A stretch of DNA of 64,000 nt from Comamonas koreensis (GTDB lineage: Bacteria; Pseudomonadota; Gammaproteobacteria; Burkholderiales; Burkholderiaceae_C): assembly GCF_014076495.1 (NCBI RefSeq), contig NZ_CP043575.1, forward strand, positions 2,914,001 through 2,978,000, given 5' to 3'. This document shows, one piece after another, positions 42,105 to 51,329 of this stretch (its first letter is position 1; each line of letters opens with the position of its first letter). Under the pieces are notes generated by a model. The model made no database searches. It saw only the letters and a program-made list of their open reading frames with translations, and had not been told where the DNA came from. The position numbers and the translations under genes are program-made.

Positions 42105-42881
42105 ATGGACAACAACACCCCCGTAGAGTGGTTCGGCTGGTTCCGCCCCGATATCCTGGTGGAATACAAGCAGATGTTTTGGCAGGGTGCCATGGTCACC
42201 ATCGGCATGACGGTGGCCTGCGTGATCATGGGTTGCGCGCTGGGCCTGATGCTGGCCCTGGCACGCCTGGCCGACACGCGCCACCAGCCCTGGAAGGGCG
42301 TGTGCAAATACCTGCTGCGCTGGCCATCGACGGCCTATGTCAGCTTTTTCCGGGGCACGCCGCTCTTTGTGCAGATCTTGCTGATGCATTTTGCCGTGAT
42401 GCCCTTGTTCGTGCACCCGGTCAACGGGCTGTTCATCAGCGGTGACCTGGCGCGCACGCTCAAGCAGGACCATGGCGCGCTGATGTCGGGGGTCGTGGCC
42501 TTGACGCTGAACTCGGCGGCCTATATCTCCGAAGTTTTCCGCGCCGGCATCCAGTCGATCGCGATGGGCCAGAAGCAGGCGGGCATGTCGCTGGGCATGA
42601 CGCATGGCCAGATGATGCGCTATGTGGTGATTCCGCAGGCCTTTCGCCGCATGCTGCCGCCGCTGGGCAACAACATGATCTCGTTGCTCAAGGACACCTC
42701 GCTGGTCTCGGCCATCGGCCTGGCCGAGATGGCCTATGCCGCGCGCACCGTGGCCGGCGCCTATGGCCGCTATTGGGAGCCCTACCTCGCTGTGGCGCTC
42801 GCCTATTGGCTGATGACCTTTATGCTGACCCTGGGCCTGCGGGCGCTGGAAAACCACCTGGCACGCACCGATCGCACTTGA
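42105..42881 (+). CDS. Amino-acid ABC transporter permease (HisM/GlnP type)
   Basis: Inner-membrane permease of 258 residues. The ATG at 42105 has AAGGAA upstream. The EAA loop is visible as QSIAMGQKQAGMSLGMTHGQMMRYVVIPQAFRRMLPP, and SFFRGTPLFVQILLMHF is the usual membrane-entry segment. No ATP-binding subunit follows: the original sequence after the stop is a terminator, so the ATPase must be encoded elsewhere. Confidence 0.9.
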   Translation: MDNNTPVEWFGWFRPDILVEYKQMFWQGAMVTIGMTVACVIMGCALGLMLALARLADTRHQPWKGVCKYLLRWPSTAYVSFFRGTPLFVQILLMHFAVMPLFVHPVNGLFISGDLARTLKQDHGALMSGVVALTLNSAAYISEVFRAGIQSIAMGQKQAGMSLGMTHGQMMRYVVIPQAFRRMLPPLGNNMISLLKDTSLVSAIGLAEMAYAARTVAGAYGRYWEPYLAVALAYWLMTFMLTLGLRALENHLARTDRT

Positions 42882-42913
42882 CTGCGCAGCGCATAAGCGA
42901 AAAAAAAGCCGGC

Positions 42914-42916
42914 ATT
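42914..42916. repeat. Target-site duplication, left copy (ATT)
   Basis: ATT directly before the element; the right copy is at 44377-44379. A 3-bp duplication is normal for the IS3 family. Confidence 0.8.
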
Positions 42917-42949
42917 TGAACTGACCCCAAGAAGTTGGACAGTTGGAAG

Positions 42950-43786
42950 CTAGGGACTGAAGGCCTGAATCCGGTATTGCACCGGACTCAGGCCTTTTAG
43001 TTTTAGCTTGATGCGTTGGTGATTGTAGTAATGGATGTAGTGGTGAAGACCTTCTTGAAGCTGCGCCACACTGCTGAACTTGTTGAGGTGGAAGAACTCG
43101 GACTTCAAGGTTCCGAAGAAGCTCTCCATCGCTGCGTTATCCAAGCAATTGCCCCGACGTGACATGCTTTGCACCAGGCCATGATCGGCCAGCAAGCGGC
43201 GATAGGCACGACTTTGGTACTGCCAGCCCTGGTCGGAATGCAGCAATGGTTTTTCCTCCCTGCCCAGCTTGCCTAGCGCCTTGCGCAACATGTCACCCAC
43301 CATCTTCAAGCGCGGTTGCGTATTCATCTGATAGCTCACCACCTCGCCATTGAATAGATCCATGACAGGCGACAGGTATAGCTTTTTACCCAAGACGTTG
43401 AACTCTGTCACGTCCGTCACCCATTTCTGGTTAGGCTGCTCGGCCATGAACTGGCGCTGCAACACATTGGCCACGTCCGCGTGCTGCCCGGCGCGATAGG
43501 AGCGATATTTCTTGGGCCGAACCAGGGACTTCATCCCCATTACCTGCATCAGGCGCTGCACGCTCTTGTGGTTCACATGACAGCCATTGCGCTTGAGTTC
43601 AAGCGCAATACGCCGATAGCCATAGCGTCCTTTGTGAAGCTCGTAGACAGATCGGATCTGAGCCTTGAGCTCAGCGTATTTGTCGCCTCTCCTGTGCACT
43701 TGAGCCTGGTAATAGAAGGTGCTGCGCGCCAGCTTACCTGCCCGCAGCAAGTCCTTGAGGTCGTGATCTGGCCTTAGCTCAAGCAC
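42950..43786 (-). CDS. IS3-family transposase OrfB (DDE catalytic part)
   Basis: 278 residues. The HTH_21 part RRGDKYAELKAQIRSVYELHKGRYGYRRI precedes the catalytic core. Asp in NQKWVTDVTEF, Asp in LHSDQGWQYQ and Glu in NAAMESFFGTLKSE form the DDE triad. Its GTG overlaps the OrfA stop as TAGTG. The frame continues upstream as EKARIVLELR, so an OrfAB fusion by -1 slippage at GAAAAAG is likely the active transposase. Confidence 0.92.
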   Translation of the reverse strand: MLELRPDHDLKDLLRAGKLARSTFYYQAQVHRRGDKYAELKAQIRSVYELHKGRYGYRRIALELKRNGCHVNHKSVQRLMQVMGMKSLVRPKKYRSYRAGQHADVANVLQRQFMAEQPNQKWVTDVTEFNVLGKKLYLSPVMDLFNGEVVSYQMNTQPRLKMVGDMLRKALGKLGREEKPLLHSDQGWQYQSRAYRRLLADHGLVQSMSRRGNCLDNAAMESFFGTLKSEFFHLNKFSSVAQLQEGLHHYIHYYNHQRIKLKLKGLSPVQYRIQAFSP

Positions 43787-44325
43787 TATCCGCGCTTTTT
43801 CTGCGCAGCTTGTTTTTTCGCCTGAACCAAGGCCTCCAATTTTTTTAGGTACGCCACCTCCGCGCGCAGGTACTTCACCTCTTTGAGCAAATCTGCGTGC
43901 GAACGCGTGTCGTCCGCAGACATAACTGCTTGTGCCTGTGCGGGCTTGGCTGTGGGTGGGTTTGGCATCTTCTTGGAGCGTCCTCTTGGCCGGGGTGCAA
44001 GTGCTTGCGGCCCACCGTCGTGATATTGCAGCTCCCAGGCGCTGATGACACCCGTGCCACCCCGGATATCAAACAAGGTAATCGTCTCTCGTGCAGACAG
44101 ATCATCTCGCCACATCCGCTGCAACACTGCCAGTTTGAAGTCAGCGCTGTAGCGACTGAACTTCTTGCGCAACCCTGATAGGCCATGCTGCTGGTAGCTC
44201 TTTACCCAACGTCGCACTGTCGCTTGGTCGAGACCGTGAGCATGGGCCAGTGCTCTGAACCCATGCTGCCCCTGCACGTAGCCCTGGACAACTTCCAGCT
44301 TGTAACTCTCGTCGTACTTCGCCAT
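43786..44325 (-). CDS. IS3-family OrfA (helix-turn-helix)
   Basis: 179 residues starting MAKYDESYKLEVVQGYVQGQHG at 44325. Two helix-turn-helix parts (HGLDQATVRRWVKSY and DLSARETITLFDI...) bind the terminal repeats; the C-terminal helix HADLLKEVKYLRAEVAYLKKLEALV forms a leucine-zipper-like dimer. The longer frame enters the terminal repeat and is not used. Confidence 0.9.
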   Translation of the reverse strand: MAKYDESYKLEVVQGYVQGQHGFRALAHAHGLDQATVRRWVKSYQQHGLSGLRKKFSRYSADFKLAVLQRMWRDDLSARETITLFDIRGGTGVISAWELQYHDGGPQALAPRPRGRSKKMPNPPTAKPAQAQAVMSADDTRSHADLLKEVKYLRAEVAYLKKLEALVQAKKQAAQKKRG

Positions 44326-44376
44326 GAAAAACACCCCAAAGGTTGGATGGATGTCCAACTTTTGGGGTGCAGTTCA

Positions 44377-44379
44377 ATT
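44377..44379. repeat. Target-site duplication, right copy (ATT)
   Basis: ATT directly after the element; pairs with 42914-42916. Confidence 0.8.
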
Positions 44380-44447
44380 GCCGGCTTTTTCTTTGCCTGC
44401 GCCCTGTAAGGCCTGCCAGGTTTGCCAGGTCACACAGGCGGGCAGTT

Positions 44448-45968
44448 TTATTTTTTGCCACCCATGATGCTGCCCAGCACGCCGCGCAGAATCTGGTTGC
44501 CCAGCTTGGTGCCAAAGGAGCGGGCGGTGGATTTGGCCATGGACTGCACGATGCCGTCCTTCTTGCCGCCGCGCGGACCGGTGGTGCCAAACAGGATGTC
44601 GTTGATGCTGCCCATCAGGCCGCCTTCCTCTGGGGCTGCGGCACCACCTGCTGTGCCTGCACCGGCCTTGCCGCCTTGCTCTGCCGTGGCCTGTCCGGCT
44701 CGTGCCTTCAGGATCTCGTAGGCCGACTCACGGTCCACCGGCGCGTCATAGACGCCAGCGACCAGCGAATTTTTCAGCAAGGCCTGGCGCTGCTCGGTGC
44801 TGATGGGGCCGATCTGGCTGCCAGGCGGCAGCACATAGACGCGCTCGGTCACGCTGGGGCGGCCTTTTTCGTCGAGAAAGCTCACAAGCGCCTCGCCCAC
44901 TGCCAGCTCGGTGATGGCCGCTTCAATGTTCAAGCCCGGGTTGGCGCGCATGGTGGTGGCGGTGGCCTTGACGGCCTTCTGGTCGCGCGGCGTGAAGGCG
45001 CGCAGCGCATGCTGCACGCGGTTGCCCAGCTGGGCGAGCACGCTGTCGGGAATATCCAGCGGGTTTTGCGTGACGAAATACACGCCCACGCCCTTGGAGC
45101 GCACCAGGCGCACGACCAGCTCAATGCGCTCTTGCAGCACCTTGGGTGCGTCATTGAACAAGAGGTGGGCTTCGTCAAAGAAAAACACCAGCTTGGGCTT
45201 GTCGGGGTCACCAATTTCCGGCAGTTTCTCGTACAGATCGGACAGCATCCACAGCAAAAAGGTGGAATACAGGCGCGGCGAATTCATCAGCTTGTCGGCC
45301 GCCAGGATGTTGATCACCCCTTGCGTGCCCACCGTTTGCATCATGTCGTCGATGTTGAGCATGGGCTCGCCAAAGAAGTTGCTGCCGCCTTGCTGCTCGA
45401 CCTGCAACAGGCCGCGCTGGATGGCGCCCACGCTGGCCGAGCTGATGTTGCCGTAGTCGGTGGTGAACTGCTTGGCGTTCTCACCCACATAGGAGAGCAT
45501 GGCGCGCAGGTCCTTCAGGTCCAGCAGCAGCATGCCGTTGTCATCGGCGATCTTGAAGACCAGGTTGAGCACGCCCATCTGCGTGTCGTTCAGGTCCAGC
45601 ATGCGGCCCAGCAGCAGCGGGCCCATGTCCGAGATGGTGGCGCGCACCGGGTGGCCTTGCTCGCCAAACACATCCCACAAGGTGGTGGGGCAGGCCTTGG
45701 GCGTGGGCAGGTCAATACCACGGTCTTGCAAGGTGGCAGCGAGCTTGCCGCCAATCTGGCCTACCTGGCTGATGCCGGTCAAATCGCCCTTGATATCGGC
45801 CATGAACACCGGCACGCCAATGCCCGAGAATCCCTCGGCCAATGTCTGAAGGGTTACAGTCTTGCCCGTGCCGGTCGCGCCGGTGATCAGCCCGTGGCGG
45901 TTGGCGAGGCCGGGAAGTAAAAAACACTCCGTTGTGCCATTTTTGGCAACCAGTAGGGGTTCAGCCAT
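44448..45968 (-). CDS. HerA-like ATPase (DUF853/YjgR family)
   Basis: 506-residue P-loop ATPase of the YjgR (DUF853) family. Walker A is [16 protein letters not shown], Walker B is [13 protein letters not shown], with [31 protein letters not shown] as the sensor/arginine-finger region. The start is [11 protein letters not shown] at 45968. The C-terminus is Gly/Ala-rich, ending [21 protein letters not shown]. Function unknown; a role in DNA or membrane transactions is suggested only by HerA/FtsK kinship. Divergent from yebC. Confidence 0.88.
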   Translation of the reverse strand: MAEPLLVAKNGTTECFLLPGLANRHGLITGATGTGKTVTLQTLAEGFSGIGVPVFMADIKGDLTGISQVGQIGGKLAATLQDRGIDLPTPKACPTTLWDVFGEQGHPVRATISDMGPLLLGRMLDLNDTQMGVLNLVFKIADDNGMLLLDLKDLRAMLSYVGENAKQFTTDYGNISSASVGAIQRGLLQVEQQGGSNFFGEPMLNIDDMMQTVGTQGVINILAADKLMNSPRLYSTFLLWMLSDLYEKLPEIGDPDKPKLVFFFDEAHLLFNDAPKVLQERIELVVRLVRSKGVGVYFVTQNPLDIPDSVLAQLGNRVQHALRAFTPRDQKAVKATATTMRANPGLNIEAAITELAVGEALVSFLDEKGRPSVTERVYVLPPGSQIGPISTEQRQALLKNSLVAGVYDAPVDRESAYEILKARAGQATAEQGGKAGAGTAGGAAAPEEGGLMGSINDILFGTTGPRGGKKDGIVQSMAKSTARSFGTKLGNQILRGVLGSIMGGKK

Positions 45969-46046
45969 CGTAGGTTTCCTCTCCAGCATCAAAGTCAAAA
46001 GTAAAATCGCAGTCTAGCTAGATAAAACAATAGCAAAGGAAATTCT

Positions 46047-46766
46047 GTGGCAGGACACAGCAAATGGGCCAATATTCAACACCGCAAGGGTCGTCAGGAC
46101 GAAAAACGCGGCAAGGTATGGACCCGTATCATTCGTGAAATTATGGTCGCTGCGCGGCAGGGCGGTGCGGATTTGAGCGCCAACCCGCGCCTGCGTCTGG
46201 CGATCGACAAGGCCAAGGCGGCCAACATGCCGGCCGACAACATCAAGCGCAACATCGACAAGGCCACCGGCAACCTCGAAGGGGTGACGTACGAGGAAAT
46301 CCGCTACGAAGGCTATGGCATTGGTGGCGCGGCCATCATTGTTGACACCATGACGGACAACCGCGTGCGCACGGTGGCCGATGTGCGCCATGCGTTCAGC
46401 AAGCACGGCGGCAACATGGGCACCGAAGGCTCGGTGTCCTTCCAGTTCCGCAACCTGGGGCAGCTGGTGTTCGCCCCCGGTGCCGACGAGGACAAGATCA
46501 TGGAAGTGGCGCTCGATGCGGGCGCCGAGGATGTGATCACCGACGAGGAGGGCGCCGTCGAAGTGCTGACGCCCCCGTCAGAATTCGAAGCGGTGCGCAA
46601 TGCGCTGGAGGCAGCGGGCTTCAAGCCCGAAGTGGCCGAGGTGACGATGCGCCCCGAAAATACCGTAGATCTGGATGAGGAAGGTGCGGCCAAGATGCAA
46701 AAATTGCTGGACGCATTGGAAGATCTGGATGATGTTCAAGATGTTTACCATAACGCGGCGCTATGA
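46047..46766 (+). CDS. YebC/PmpR family translation or transcription regulator
   Basis: 239 residues starting at GTG 46047 ([26 protein letters not shown]), with AAAGGA 8 bases upstream. Signature regions [25 protein letters not shown] and [27 protein letters not shown] (here [21 protein letters not shown]) match. The family is now linked with translation of difficult sequences; older work calls it a transcriptional regulator. Four-base overlap with purD. Confidence 0.93.
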   Translation: MAGHSKWANIQHRKGRQDEKRGKVWTRIIREIMVAARQGGADLSANPRLRLAIDKAKAANMPADNIKRNIDKATGNLEGVTYEEIRYEGYGIGGAAIIVDTMTDNRVRTVADVRHAFSKHGGNMGTEGSVSFQFRNLGQLVFAPGADEDKIMEVALDAGAEDVITDEEGAVEVLTPPSEFEAVRNALEAAGFKPEVAEVTMRPENTVDLDEEGAAKMQKLLDALEDLDDVQDVYHNAAL

Positions 46767-48040
46767 AGGTACTTGTGATTGGTGGCGGCGGCCGTGAACA
46801 CGCAATGGCCTGGAAGTTGGCGCAATCGCCCAAGGTCTCCAAGGTCTATGTAGCCCCGGGTAACGCAGGCACCGCACGCGACAAGCGTCTAGAAAACCTG
46901 CCGATCACCGATGTGGTCCAACTGCGCGAATGGGCGCAGGACAACGGTGTGCAGCTGTCCGTGGTGGGCCCCGAGGCGCCTTTGGCCGCCGGCGTGGTCG
47001 ACGAGTTCCGCGCGCACGGCATGAAGATCTTTGGCCCGACCAAGGCCGCTGCACAGCTGGAGAGCTCCAAGGCTTTTTCCAAGGATTTCATGGCGCGCCA
47101 TGGCATCCCGACGGCGCAGTACGAGACCTTCAGCGATCCGGTGGCGGCCCATGCCTACATCGACAAGCTGGGCGCGCCCATCGTCGTCAAGGCCGACGGC
47201 CTGGCCGCCGGCAAGGGTGTGGTGGTGGCTACCACGGCCCAGGAAGCGCACGATGCCGTGGACTTCATGCTGGTGGACAACAAGTACGGCGTTGCCCATA
47301 ACGACGGCGGCGCCCGTGTGGTGATCGAGGAGTTCCTCGACGGCGAAGAGGCCAGCTTCATCGTGCTGTGCGACGGCAAGAGCGTGGCGGCCATGGCGAC
47401 CAGCCAGGACCACAAGCGCCTCAAAGACGGTGACCAGGGCCCCAATACCGGCGGCATGGGTGCCTACTCGCCCGCCCCGGTGGTGACGGCCGATGTGCAT
47501 GCCCGCGCGATGCGCGAGATCATTCTGCCCACCATCCGTGGCATGGAAAAAGACGGCATTCCCTACACCGGCTTCTTGTACGCGGGCCTGATGATCGACA
47601 AGGCGGGGCACCCCAAGACCTTGGAGTTCAACTGCCGCATGGGTGACCCTGAGACCCAGCCGATCATGATGCGCCTCAAGAGCGATCTGGTCGATGTGAT
47701 GCAGGCTGCGACCGATGGCAAGCTCGACCAGATCGAGCTGCAGTGGGACCGCCGCACGGCCCTGGGTGTGGTGATGGCCGCCCATGGCTACCCGGACGCT
47801 CCCCGCAAGGGCGATGTGATCACCGGCCTGCCCGAGGATGAAGAAGAGGTGATGGTCTTTCACGCCGGCACCACGGTGCAGGATGGCAAGCCCGTCACCA
47901 GCGGTGGCCGCGTGCTGTGCGTGACCGCCTTGGCCGACAACGTCAAGCAGGCGCAGCAGCGCGTGTATGCCGCTGCCGCCCAGGTGCATTTCGATGGCGC
48001 GCAATACCGCCATGACATCGGCTACCGCGCGGTCAAGTGA
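46763..48040 (+). CDS. purD: Phosphoribosylamine-glycine ligase (GARS)
   Basis: ATP-grasp enzyme of purine synthesis, 425 residues. [23 protein letters not shown] is the N-domain; [17 protein letters not shown] is the ATP loop; [23 protein letters not shown] and [19 protein letters not shown] are catalytic. The ATG overlaps the yebC stop (ATGA). Confidence 0.97.
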   Translation: MKVLVIGGGGREHAMAWKLAQSPKVSKVYVAPGNAGTARDKRLENLPITDVVQLREWAQDNGVQLSVVGPEAPLAAGVVDEFRAHGMKIFGPTKAAAQLESSKAFSKDFMARHGIPTAQYETFSDPVAAHAYIDKLGAPIVVKADGLAAGKGVVVATTAQEAHDAVDFMLVDNKYGVAHNDGGARVVIEEFLDGEEASFIVLCDGKSVAAMATSQDHKRLKDGDQGPNTGGMGAYSPAPVVTADVHARAMREIILPTIRGMEKDGIPYTGFLYAGLMIDKAGHPKTLEFNCRMGDPETQPIMMRLKSDLVDVMQAATDGKLDQIELQWDRRTALGVVMAAHGYPDAPRKGDVITGLPEDEEEVMVFHAGTTVQDGKPVTSGGRVLCVTALADNVKQAQQRVYAAAAQVHFDGAQYRHDIGYRAVK

Positions 48041-48070
48041 CTGCCAACAAGCCCACAGTGAGCCAGGCCC

Positions 48071-49030
48071 GTGCTGTCCTCGTCCGTTGACCAAGTGAAC
48101 GCTGGAACCCAGGCCCTGGCGGTGGCCGCCTATCTCCAGTCGCTGCAGGCCTCGATCACCGAGGCCGTTGAGGCGCTGGAGCAGGAGGCGGGCAGCGCCG
48201 TGCGCTTTCTGGCCGACGCCTGGCAAAAGGCACCTGGCGAAAAGCTGCAAGGCCAGGGTCTGACCAAGATCCTCGAAGGCGGCACGGTGTTTGAGCGCGC
48301 AGGCGTGGGTTTCTCGCAAGTGCGGGGCCCGCAGCTGCCGCCTTCGGCCACCCAGCACCGGCCGGAACTGGCAGGTGCCCCTTTCACGGCCATGGGCGTG
48401 TCCCTGGTCTTCCATCCGCGCAACCCCTATGTGCCCACGGTGCACATGAATGTGCGCATGATTGCCGCAGGCCACCCCGGCCAGCCGGCCACCTGCTGGT
48501 TTGGTGGCGGCATGGATCTGACGCCGTTCTACCCGTTTGCGCAGGATGCGCAGCATTTCCACCAGGTCTGCCACGATGCGGTAGCGCCCTTCGGTGCCGA
48601 GCTGTACCCGCGCTTCAAGCAGTGGTGTGACAGCTATTTTTTCCTCAAGCACCGCAACGAAGCGCGCGGCATCGGCGGCATCTTCTTTGATGACTTCTCC
48701 GAGCTGGGCTTTGAGGGCGGCTTTGCAATGCTGCAGTCGGTGGGCGATGCCTTTTTGAAGGCCTATGTGCCCATCGTGCAGCGCCGCAAGGACGAGGTCT
48801 ATGGCGAGCGCGAGCGCGAGTTCCAGCTCTACCGGCGCGGGCGCTATGTGGAGTTCAACCTGGTCTGGGACCGGGGCACCCACTTTGGCCTGCAGTCGGG
48901 CGGGCGCACGGAATCGATCCTGCTGTCGATGCCGCCCCTGGCGAGCTGGAGCTACCAGCGCCAGGACCCAGAGGGCTCGCCCGAAGCGCGTTTGCTTGCG
49001 GACTTTTTGCAGCCGCGTGATTGGCTGTAA
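48071..49030 (+). CDS. hemF: Oxygen-dependent coproporphyrinogen III oxidase
   Basis: Heme-synthesis enzyme, 319 residues, GTG start at 48071. Signatures: [73 protein letters not shown] and the C-terminal [31 protein letters not shown]. Requires oxygen, in agreement with an aerobic lifestyle. Follows purD by 30 bases. Confidence 0.96.
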   Translation: MLSSSVDQVNAGTQALAVAAYLQSLQASITEAVEALEQEAGSAVRFLADAWQKAPGEKLQGQGLTKILEGGTVFERAGVGFSQVRGPQLPPSATQHRPELAGAPFTAMGVSLVFHPRNPYVPTVHMNVRMIAAGHPGQPATCWFGGGMDLTPFYPFAQDAQHFHQVCHDAVAPFGAELYPRFKQWCDSYFFLKHRNEARGIGGIFFDDFSELGFEGGFAMLQSVGDAFLKAYVPIVQRRKDEVYGEREREFQLYRRGRYVEFNLVWDRGTHFGLQSGGRTESILLSMPPLASWSYQRQDPEGSPEARLLADFLQPRDWL

Positions 49031-49133
49031 ACACCGGCCGCCTCAGTCCGCCGGCACCACTTGTGGCAGGGCTGGCGGGGCCTGCCGTCTGCACTGCAAG
49101 GCCTTACCAGGGCGCCATTTGGCGCAGCTTGCG

Positions 49134-49139
49134 TATAAT
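49134..49139 (+). promoter_or_regulatory. Probable -10 box upstream of rsfS
   Basis: TATAAT in GCGTATAATTGACG, 150 bases before the rsfS start. The remaining gap (49031-49288) holds no ORF resembling nadD. Confidence 0.4.
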
Positions 49140-49288
49140 TGACGTTCCGCTGACCGTATTCATGCCCCATCGCAGGCTGTGCGGCAGTATCTCTTGAAGG
49201 CCTTGCCCTTTTGCCACGGCGTGTTGACGCGATCAACAATAACTGCAACACGCGCTATAGTACAAACACTTTCATCCATCACCGACTG

Positions 49289-50008
49289 ATGACCACCGCC
49301 AAAAAATCCGAATCCACTGCCAAGAAATCTGTGCAATTGCTGCAGCGTGCCATCGTTGATGGGCTGGAAGATGTGAAAGCACAAGATATCCAGGTTTTCA
49401 ATACCGAGCACCTCTCGCCGCTGTTTGAGCGCGTGATCGTCGCTGCCGGTACCTCGAACCGCCAGACCAAGGCCTTGGCTGCCAGCGTCAAGGACGCCGT
49501 CAAGGAAGCGGGCTTTCCCAAGCCACGCACCGAAGGCGAAGACAACGGCGAATGGATCATTGTCGACTGCGGCCCGGTTGTGGCCCACATCATGCAGCCG
49601 ATGATCCGCCAGTACTACCGCCTCGAAGAGATGTGGGGCGACACGCCCGTGCGCGTCAAGCTGGGCGCTGCCAAGCCCAAGACCGCCAAGCCGGCCAAGG
49701 CCAAACCAGAAGCCGTTGCCGACACCGCTGCTGACAGCAAGAAGAAGCCCGCTGCACGCAAGCCTGCCGCTGCTGCCAGCGCTGCCGATGCACCAGTGAA
49801 GAAGACCGCTGCGAAGAAGCCAGCGGTCAAGAAGATCTCGGGCACCGTGGCCAAAAAGCCTGCGGCCAAGAAGACCAGCGCTGCTGCCACCGTCAAGACC
49901 GTCGTGATCAACAAGCCCAAGGCCAGCAAGCCCGCAGCCAAGTCGGCCGTCGCCAAGCCTGCAGCCAACAAGCCAGCGGCCAAGCGCGCGACCAGCAAGG
50001 CCAAGTAA
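49289..50008 (+). CDS. rsfS: Ribosomal silencing factor RsfS with long basic tail
   Basis: Binds ribosomal protein L14 to keep subunits apart in starvation. The conserved domain covers residues 12-125 ([60 protein letters not shown]). A tail of about 110 residues rich in Lys, Ala and Pro follows (repeats such as AAKKPA, KPAAK), resembling histone H1 or AlgP. Family members are normally 105-130 residues. The start at 49289 (MTTAKKSE) lacks a strong ribosome site. Confidence 0.9.
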   Translation: MTTAKKSESTAKKSVQLLQRAIVDGLEDVKAQDIQVFNTEHLSPLFERVIVAAGTSNRQTKALAASVKDAVKEAGFPKPRTEGEDNGEWIIVDCGPVVAHIMQPMIRQYYRLEEMWGDTPVRVKLGAAKPKTAKPAKAKPEAVADTAADSKKKPAARKPAAAASAADAPVKKTAAKKPAVKKISGTVAKKPAAKKTSAAATVKTVVINKPKASKPAAKSAVAKPAANKPAAKRATSKAK

Positions 50009-50031
50009 CACCCCCTCAACCTGCGGGTTGC

Positions 50032-50066
50032 AAAGAGCTGTACTGCCAAGCAGGACAGCTCTTTTT
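50032..50066 (+). terminator. Terminator between rsfS and rlmH
   Basis: AAAGAGCTGT (50032-50041) pairs with ACAGCTCTTT and continues with TTT. Probably reduces read-through into rlmH. Confidence 0.75.
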
Positions 50067-50081
50067 CATTGGAGATTTCGC

Positions 50082-50549
50082 ATGAAGATTTTCATTGTTG
50101 CGGTGGGCCAGCATGTACCCGATTGGGCGCAGACCGCTTATGACGACTATGCCAAGCGCTTCCCGCCCGAGCTGAAGGTGGAGCTCAAGGCGGTCAAGAC
50201 CGAGCCGCGCGGCTCCAAGACGGTGGAGACCCTGTACGCCGCCGAGCGCAAGCGCATCGAGGCGGCGATCCCGCGCGGCACACGCATTGTGGTGCTCGAT
50301 GAGCGCGGCACCAACCTGACCACCAAGGCGCTGGCCCAGCGGGTCAAGGGCTGGCAGCTCGAGGGTGACGATGTGGCGCTGATCATTGGTGGCCCCGATG
50401 GGCTGGACCCCGAGTTCAAGGCTGCTGCGCATGAGCGCATTCGCCTCTCGGACATGACCTTGCCCCATGCGATGGTGCGGGTGCTGCTGATCGAGCAGCT
50501 CTACCGCGCCTGGTCGGTCAATGCCGGCCACCCCTACCACCGCGAGTAG
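50082..50549 (+). CDS. rlmH: 23S rRNA pseudouridine-1915 N3-methyltransferase RlmH
   Basis: SPOUT methyltransferase of 155 residues. [28 protein letters not shown] at the start, [20 protein letters not shown], and the knot [52 protein letters not shown] ribosome site precedes the ATG. Confidence 0.96.
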   Translation: MKIFIVAVGQHVPDWAQTAYDDYAKRFPPELKVELKAVKTEPRGSKTVETLYAAERKRIEAAIPRGTRIVVLDERGTNLTTKALAQRVKGWQLEGDDVALIIGGPDGLDPEFKAAAHERIRLSDMTLPHAMVRVLLIEQLYRAWSVNAGHPYHRE

Positions 50550-50702
50550 GCCCAGAGCGCCTGCGCTCGGGTGGGCGAGGGCAGGGCAATATCCCCGCTT
50601 GCCAGCGGGATGCCGGATGCGTTATGCTGCAAAAATAATAGCTGCTTGCGCTGGATTGATGGGCACAGGCGCTTTTTTCAAATCAAGGCCTCGCTTCCCA
50701 CC

Positions 50703-51317
50703 ATGCATCCCTTCGTCTACCTGGCGTCACAGTCCCCGCGGCGCAGTCAACTGCTCGAACAGATTGGTATCGCCCACCGCTTGCTGGTGGCCCAGGACGG
50801 CGATCCCGAATCCCAGGACCCTGAAGCACTGGAGCAGGTGCTGCCGCGCGAATCGGCCACCGACTATGTGCAGCGCGTGACCGGGCTGAAGCTCGATGCC
50901 GCGTTGGCCCGGCTGCAGCGGCGCGGCTTGGACCCAGCACCGATTCTGTGCTCTGACACCACGGTGTCGCTGGGCCGGCATATTCTGGGCAAGCCCGAGA
51001 CGCCGCAGCAAGCGAGCGAGATGCTGCAGGCACTCAGCGGCAAGACGCACCGGGTATTGACCGCTGTGGCCCTGCAAAGCGGGCGCAAGCGCTTGACGGC
51101 CTTGTCCGTCTCCAGCGTGCAGTTTGCGCCTATCGATGCCGCGCAGATCGAGGCGTATGTTGCCAGTGGTGAGCCCATGGGCAAGGCGGGCGCCTATGGC
51201 GTGCAGGGGCGGGCGGCAGCGTATATTGCCAAGATCAGCGGCAGTTATTCCGGCATCATGGGGCTGCCCGTGTTCGAGACGGCCCAGGTGCTGCGGGCTG
51301 CAGGGTTTGCCATTTAA
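50703..51317 (+). CDS. Maf-family nucleotide pyrophosphatase
   Basis: dTTP/UTP pyrophosphatase (YhdE-like), 204 residues. YLASQSPRRSQLLEQIGI is the substrate loop; CSDTTVSLGRHILGKPE and the C-terminal AYGVQGRAAAYIAKISGSYSGIMGLPVFETAQVL are typical. The start at 50703 is used. Precedes rng, as in many betaproteobacteria. Confidence 0.93.
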   Translation: MHPFVYLASQSPRRSQLLEQIGIAHRLLVAQDGDPESQDPEALEQVLPRESATDYVQRVTGLKLDAALARLQRRGLDPAPILCSDTTVSLGRHILGKPETPQQASEMLQALSGKTHRVLTAVALQSGRKRLTALSVSSVQFAPIDAAQIEAYVASGEPMGKAGAYGVQGRAAAYIAKISGSYSGIMGLPVFETAQVLRAAGFAI

Positions 51318-51329
51318 GGCCCTCTAAGA

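Larger units (their letters stand above)
42917..44376 (-). mobile_element. Complete IS3-family element (1,460 bp)
   Basis: Ends TGAACTGACCCCAAGAAGTT at 42917 and the inverse of TGAACTGCACCCCAAAAGTT at 44376, imperfect inverted repeats with 5'-TG...CA-3' tips. Contains overlapping orfA and orfB on the minus strand. Flanked by a 3-bp duplication (ATT). The 3' 389 bp is also present as a fragment at 16689-17077. Group: IS150-like by OrfA length and OrfB N-terminus; I cannot name the exact IS. Confidence 0.93.
42901..44390 (+). terminator. Terminator split in its loop by the IS element
   Basis: Left arm AAAAAAAGCCGGC (42901-42913) and right arm GCCGGCTTTTT (44380-44390) are parts of one hairpin: arms GCCGGC with loop ATT, flanked by A and T runs. 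The ATT of the loop is duplicated on both sides of the element. Removing the element and one ATT restores a perfect terminator for the permease gene and, on the minus strand, for the HerA-like gene. Confidence 0.85.

Noticed and set aside
46889..48883. 664-codon open frame opposite purD and hemF
   Set aside because: Purely a shadow of two certain genes; the translation is His/Gly/Leu-rich low-complexity.
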